Made by a program: the position numbers and the translations under genes. A DNA stretch of 8,639 bases, from assembly GCA_022708005.1 (NCBI GenBank), contig JAKIZN010000052.1, positions 1 to 8,639 of the forward strand, in the 5' to 3' direction. Within the stretch, counting starts at the first letter, position 1. The number at the start of each line of letters is the position of its first letter. This document shows, one piece after another, positions 6,485-8,639 of the stretch. The notes under the pieces are model-generated. The model worked only from the letters and a program-made list of their open reading frames with translations, searched no databases and was not told the DNA's origin. Source of the stretch: Bacteroidota bacterium. Lineage in GTDB: Bacteria > Bacteroidota > Ignavibacteria > Kapaibacteriales > UBA2268.

Positions 6485-6814
6485 CTACTGATATTTTTCT
6501 AAATACTCATAAAATTCGTTTATTATTTCTTTGCTGATAGTTTCAGGCACAAGGATTCGCAAATTATCATTGCCAATCGAGCCTTTTAACGTATAATACC
6601 CCCTAACAATAACCTTAAAAAAAGCTTTTTCAAAAGATTCATCAAAAATATATTTGCCAAGCTGTCCGAGATATTCTGCAAAATTTAAGTCAATATTCTG
6701 GTTAAAATATATGTCATAGCCGACGCTGCCTTCGGCACAATTTTCTACTTCTGTTATTTTAATGATTTTCACATCTGTTTTTACAATTGTTTTTTGTAAA
6801 TTTAATAAATTCAA
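6485..6814 (-). CDS. Conserved-looking hypothetical protein, 109 aa
   Basis: First gene of the minus-strand run. The predicted soluble 109-aa protein has no signal peptide or membrane helix. It shows an N-terminal strand (VKIIKITEVE), an acidic middle with FNQNIDLNFAEYLGQLGKYIF, a strand FKVIVRGYYTLKGSIGNDNLRILVP and a C-terminal helix ending EYLEKYQ. The layout suggests a small alpha+beta domain, and I do not recognise the family. The start must be TTG at 6814 (an in-frame TAA directly precedes it) or a later GTG at codon 15, because no ATG exists in the ORF. Codon use is like its neighbours. The 7-nt gap to the T9SS gene supports it as a real translated gene in that operon. Confidence 0.7.
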   Translation of the reverse strand: MNLLNLQKTIVKTDVKIIKITEVENCAEGSVGYDIYFNQNIDLNFAEYLGQLGKYIFDESFEKAFFKVIVRGYYTLKGSIGNDNLRILVPETISKEIINEFYEYLEKYQ

Positions 6815-6865
6815 TTAAAAAAAATAGCGTATTTTTGTATAGATTAAAAATAATATTTTAAAAAT
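6815..6865. promoter_or_regulatory. Divergent promoter region, purE run / glycosyltransferase
   Basis: This 51-bp, very AT-rich spacer separates two divergent transcription units. On the plus strand TATTTTTG (6830-6837) matches the Bacteroidetes -7 consensus TAnnTTTG. No TTTG lies at the expected -33 spacing. The preceding AGCGTAT is shared with the region upstream of cydA. No Shine-Dalgarno site precedes the glycosyltransferase ATG. Promoter assignment is tentative. Confidence 0.35.
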
Positions 6866-7570
6866 ATGAAACCATATATATCGCTTATTATACCGGCATA
6901 CAACGAAGAATTGAGGCTTGGCAATACTTTAAAGCTTACAATTTCATATTTAAATTCTATACCGCACCCGTATGAAATTATTGTATCAGACGACGGGTCG
7001 AAGGATAAGACTACAGAAGTTGCCAAGCAATTTCAAGATGTTAGGGTGGTTGGGGACGGAGTGAATTATGGCAAAGGAGCAGCCGTCAGGCGCGGGATGC
7101 TCGAAGCCAAAGGCGATATCAGGGTGTTTTCAGACGCAGATTTATCTACTCCAATTTATGAAATAGAAAAAGTGCTAACGCAGCTAAATGCTGGATTTGA
7201 TATTTGCATCGGCTCGCGAGCTATAGACGATAATTTAATCAGAAAGCATCAGCCGTTTTATCGCGAATTTATGGGCAAAACCTTCAATAAGTTGGTGCAA
7301 ATATTTGCATTGAAAGGAATTTCTGATACTCAATGTGGCTTTAAAGGATTTACCGAAAAAGCCGCAGAAGATGTTTTCAGCCGCTCGCAAATAAACGGCT
7401 TTGGATTTGATGTCGAAATTTTATATTTAGCTCGCAAATTAGGATATGAAATCAAGGAAATAGGAGTAGAGTGGTATAACGACGAGCGTACGACTGTCCA
7501 CCCTATCAAAGATTCAATACAAATGTTCAAAGAGATAATAAAGGTAAGGCGCCTGCATAAGGATTTATAG
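6866..7570 (+). CDS. Family 2 glycosyltransferase, dolichyl-phosphate glucosyltransferase-like
   Basis: GT-A fold glycosyltransferase that probably moves a sugar from a nucleotide donor to a polyprenyl phosphate at the inner face of the membrane. The 234-aa protein carries IPAYNEE (9-15), the nucleotide-binding DDGS (42-45), NYGKGAAVRRGM (67-78), the metal-binding DADLSTP (90-96), IGSRA (115-119), DTQCGFKGF (154-162), FGFDVEILYLARK (179-191) and VEWYNDE (201-207). This set matches the Alg5/DPG-synthase and DPM1-like branch. Unlike eukaryotic Alg5 it has no N-terminal membrane anchor, and unlike GtrB-type enzymes no C-terminal helices. The next gene starts 2 nt after its stop, so the two are likely translated together. 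The exact sugar cannot be told from sequence. Confidence 0.9.
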   Translation: MKPYISLIIPAYNEELRLGNTLKLTISYLNSIPHPYEIIVSDDGSKDKTTEVAKQFQDVRVVGDGVNYGKGAAVRRGMLEAKGDIRVFSDADLSTPIYEIEKVLTQLNAGFDICIGSRAIDDNLIRKHQPFYREFMGKTFNKLVQIFALKGISDTQCGFKGFTEKAAEDVFSRSQINGFGFDVEILYLARKLGYEIKEIGVEWYNDERTTVHPIKDSIQMFKEIIKVRRLHKDL

Positions 7571-7572
7571 CA

Positions 7573-8639
7573 ATGGCATTATTTAGCGAGACAGTTCGAT
7601 TTAGGAAGATATTCGGAGGGTCAAGCGATGACGAGCTGTGGAAAAGAAATTTATTGCTGCTATCGATTGCCCAATTCATAGCTATGGTTGGTATGAATGG
7701 GCTTGTGCCGTTTCTGCCACTATTTGTTGTACAGCTTGGAGTAAGCGATCCAACGGAGGCTAAAGTATGGAGCAGTTTAGTTTTTGCAGGTCCATATATG
7801 CTTTCTATAATTGCCGTGCCAATATGGGGAATGCTCGGCGACCGCTACGGTCAAAAGAAAATGGTCATTAGGGCATTGTTCGGATTAGGGCTGGCGGTGT
7901 TTTTGATGGGATTTTCTATGAACGTTGAGCAATTATTTGCTCTCAGAGTGTTTCAAGGAGCATCGAGCGGATTTATCGCATCGGCATTAGCATTCGTAAG
8001 CAAAAATACTCCCAAAAATCGCTCTGGCTACGCCATAGGAATACTTCAAAGCGCCTCGTCGGCAGGAGTTATCGTTGGACCTTTCTTTGGCGGCATACTT
8101 TCCGATATAAGCGGCATAAGAAGCGTATTTTTTATTGTGGCTTTTCTATGCGTAGTTAGCGGACTGCTCGTAATATTTTATTTAATTGAGCGAAAGAAGC
8201 CAATACCAACAGAAAAAATTTCTGTGATAGGCAACCTAAAAATAGTGATGTCAAATAAAGAAATGGCTAAAATCATCGCTTTGATTACTCTTTCGCAAGC
8301 GGCAATTTTGCTTTCTAATCCAATATTTCCATTCTTTGTTTCTCGCTTGCACGCTCCAGATGCAATTCTTTCAACTATCACTGGATTACTGATAGCGATT
8401 GTTGGAATTTTCGCTATAATATTTGCACCATATTGGGGACGCAAAAACGACACTATGCCTTATAATAAAATATTCGCATTGGCGGCGTTAGTATCGGGAG
8501 TTGGCTCGTTGCTCCATGTTTTTGTAAATCACTATTTGTGGCTGTTTCCAATACGCGGGCTAATAGGCATATTCTTTGCAGCCATAGCTCCGAGCCTTTA
8601 TTCAGCTTTGAGCTACCGCGCAGACGAACAAAACAAAGG
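7573..8639 (+). CDS. Major facilitator transporter, MdtG-like (partial, runs off window)
   Basis: The open frame continues to the last base, giving 355 complete codons of a protein usually about 400 aa, so only the C-terminal end is missing. After a 25-residue hydrophilic lead, the first helix and NGLVPFLPLFVVQLGV start the fold. MFS motif A is GMLGDRYGQKK (86-96), an LRVFQGASSGF segment (124-134) follows, and GVIVGPFFGG (165-174) fits antiporter motif C. A degenerate motif A repeat (APYWGRKND, 285-293) marks the second half. Overall pattern and helix order resemble the E. coli MdtG drug/proton antiporter, but the substrate is unknown. The ATG lies 2 nt after the glycosyltransferase stop, and AAGGA (7559-7563) inside that gene's end serves as ribosome binding site, 9 nt away. 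Confidence 0.9.
   Translation, partial: MALFSETVRFRKIFGGSSDDELWKRNLLLLSIAQFIAMVGMNGLVPFLPLFVVQLGVSDPTEAKVWSSLVFAGPYMLSIIAVPIWGMLGDRYGQKKMVIRALFGLGLAVFLMGFSMNVEQLFALRVFQGASSGFIASALAFVSKNTPKNRSGYAIGILQSASSAGVIVGPFFGGILSDISGIRSVFFIVAFLCVVSGLLVIFYLIERKKPIPTEKISVIGNLKIVMSNKEMAKIIALITLSQAAILLSNPIFPFFVSRLHAPDAILSTITGLLIAIVGIFAIIFAPYWGRKNDTMPYNKIFALAALVSGVGSLLHVFVNHYLWLFPIRGLIGIFFAAIAPSLYSALSYRADEQNK

Noticed and set aside
8178..8453. 91-aa minus-strand ORF
   Set aside because: Antisense to the continuous transporter frame whose motifs and helices extend through this stretch.

Overview
The window looks like a chromosomal segment from a moderately AT-rich member of the FCB group (Bacteroidota, Ignavibacteria, Kapabacteria or Chlorobi). 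The main clue is a secreted protein ending in a type IX secretion (T9SS) sorting domain, a system essentially confined to that group. Strong GGAGG-type ribosome binding sites before cydA and cydB and three apparent TTG starts are less typical of classical Bacteroidetes. They fit a deeper branch slightly better, but I cannot name a genus.

Layout. Positions 8-1375 (minus) encode a soluble GAF-domain sensor histidine kinase. A 190-bp spacer separates it from the divergent pair cydA-cydB (1566-3969, plus), the two core subunits of a cytochrome bd quinol oxidase with a short Q-loop. Positions 3970-4529 are a non-coding, repeat-packed spacer between the convergent cydB and purE genes. Positions 4530-6814 (minus) hold a tight four-gene run. 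In transcription order it contains a 109-aa unknown protein, a T9SS-exported protein, a lipoprotein of probable NTF2-like fold, and purE (purine biosynthesis). Diverging from it at 6866 (plus) are an Alg5/DPM1-like family 2 glycosyltransferase and, 2 nt after its stop, an MdtG-like major facilitator transporter that runs off the right edge.

The most unusual part is the spacer between cydB and purE. A 366-bp element (4099-4464) is bounded by near-perfect 22/24-bp terminal inverted repeats containing GGGGCTGTCTCAT. Inside lie a second inverted pair (4200-4223 and 4393-4416) and four tandem 35-bp units, each carrying a 7-bp hairpin. A perfect 15-bp-stem hairpin (4147-4179) also sits inside the element, and its flanking sequence is the same as the element's own flanks. 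There is no transposase or other ORF inside. It reads as a non-autonomous, modular, MITE- or BOX-like repeat in a convergent intergenic site.

Functional links. CydA and CydB would form a membrane oxidase that reduces oxygen at high affinity. The divergent GAF kinase is a possible but unproven regulator. The purE run couples a housekeeping enzyme to envelope and secreted proteins, probably for transcriptional rather than metabolic reasons. The glycosyltransferase and transporter are probably co-translated.
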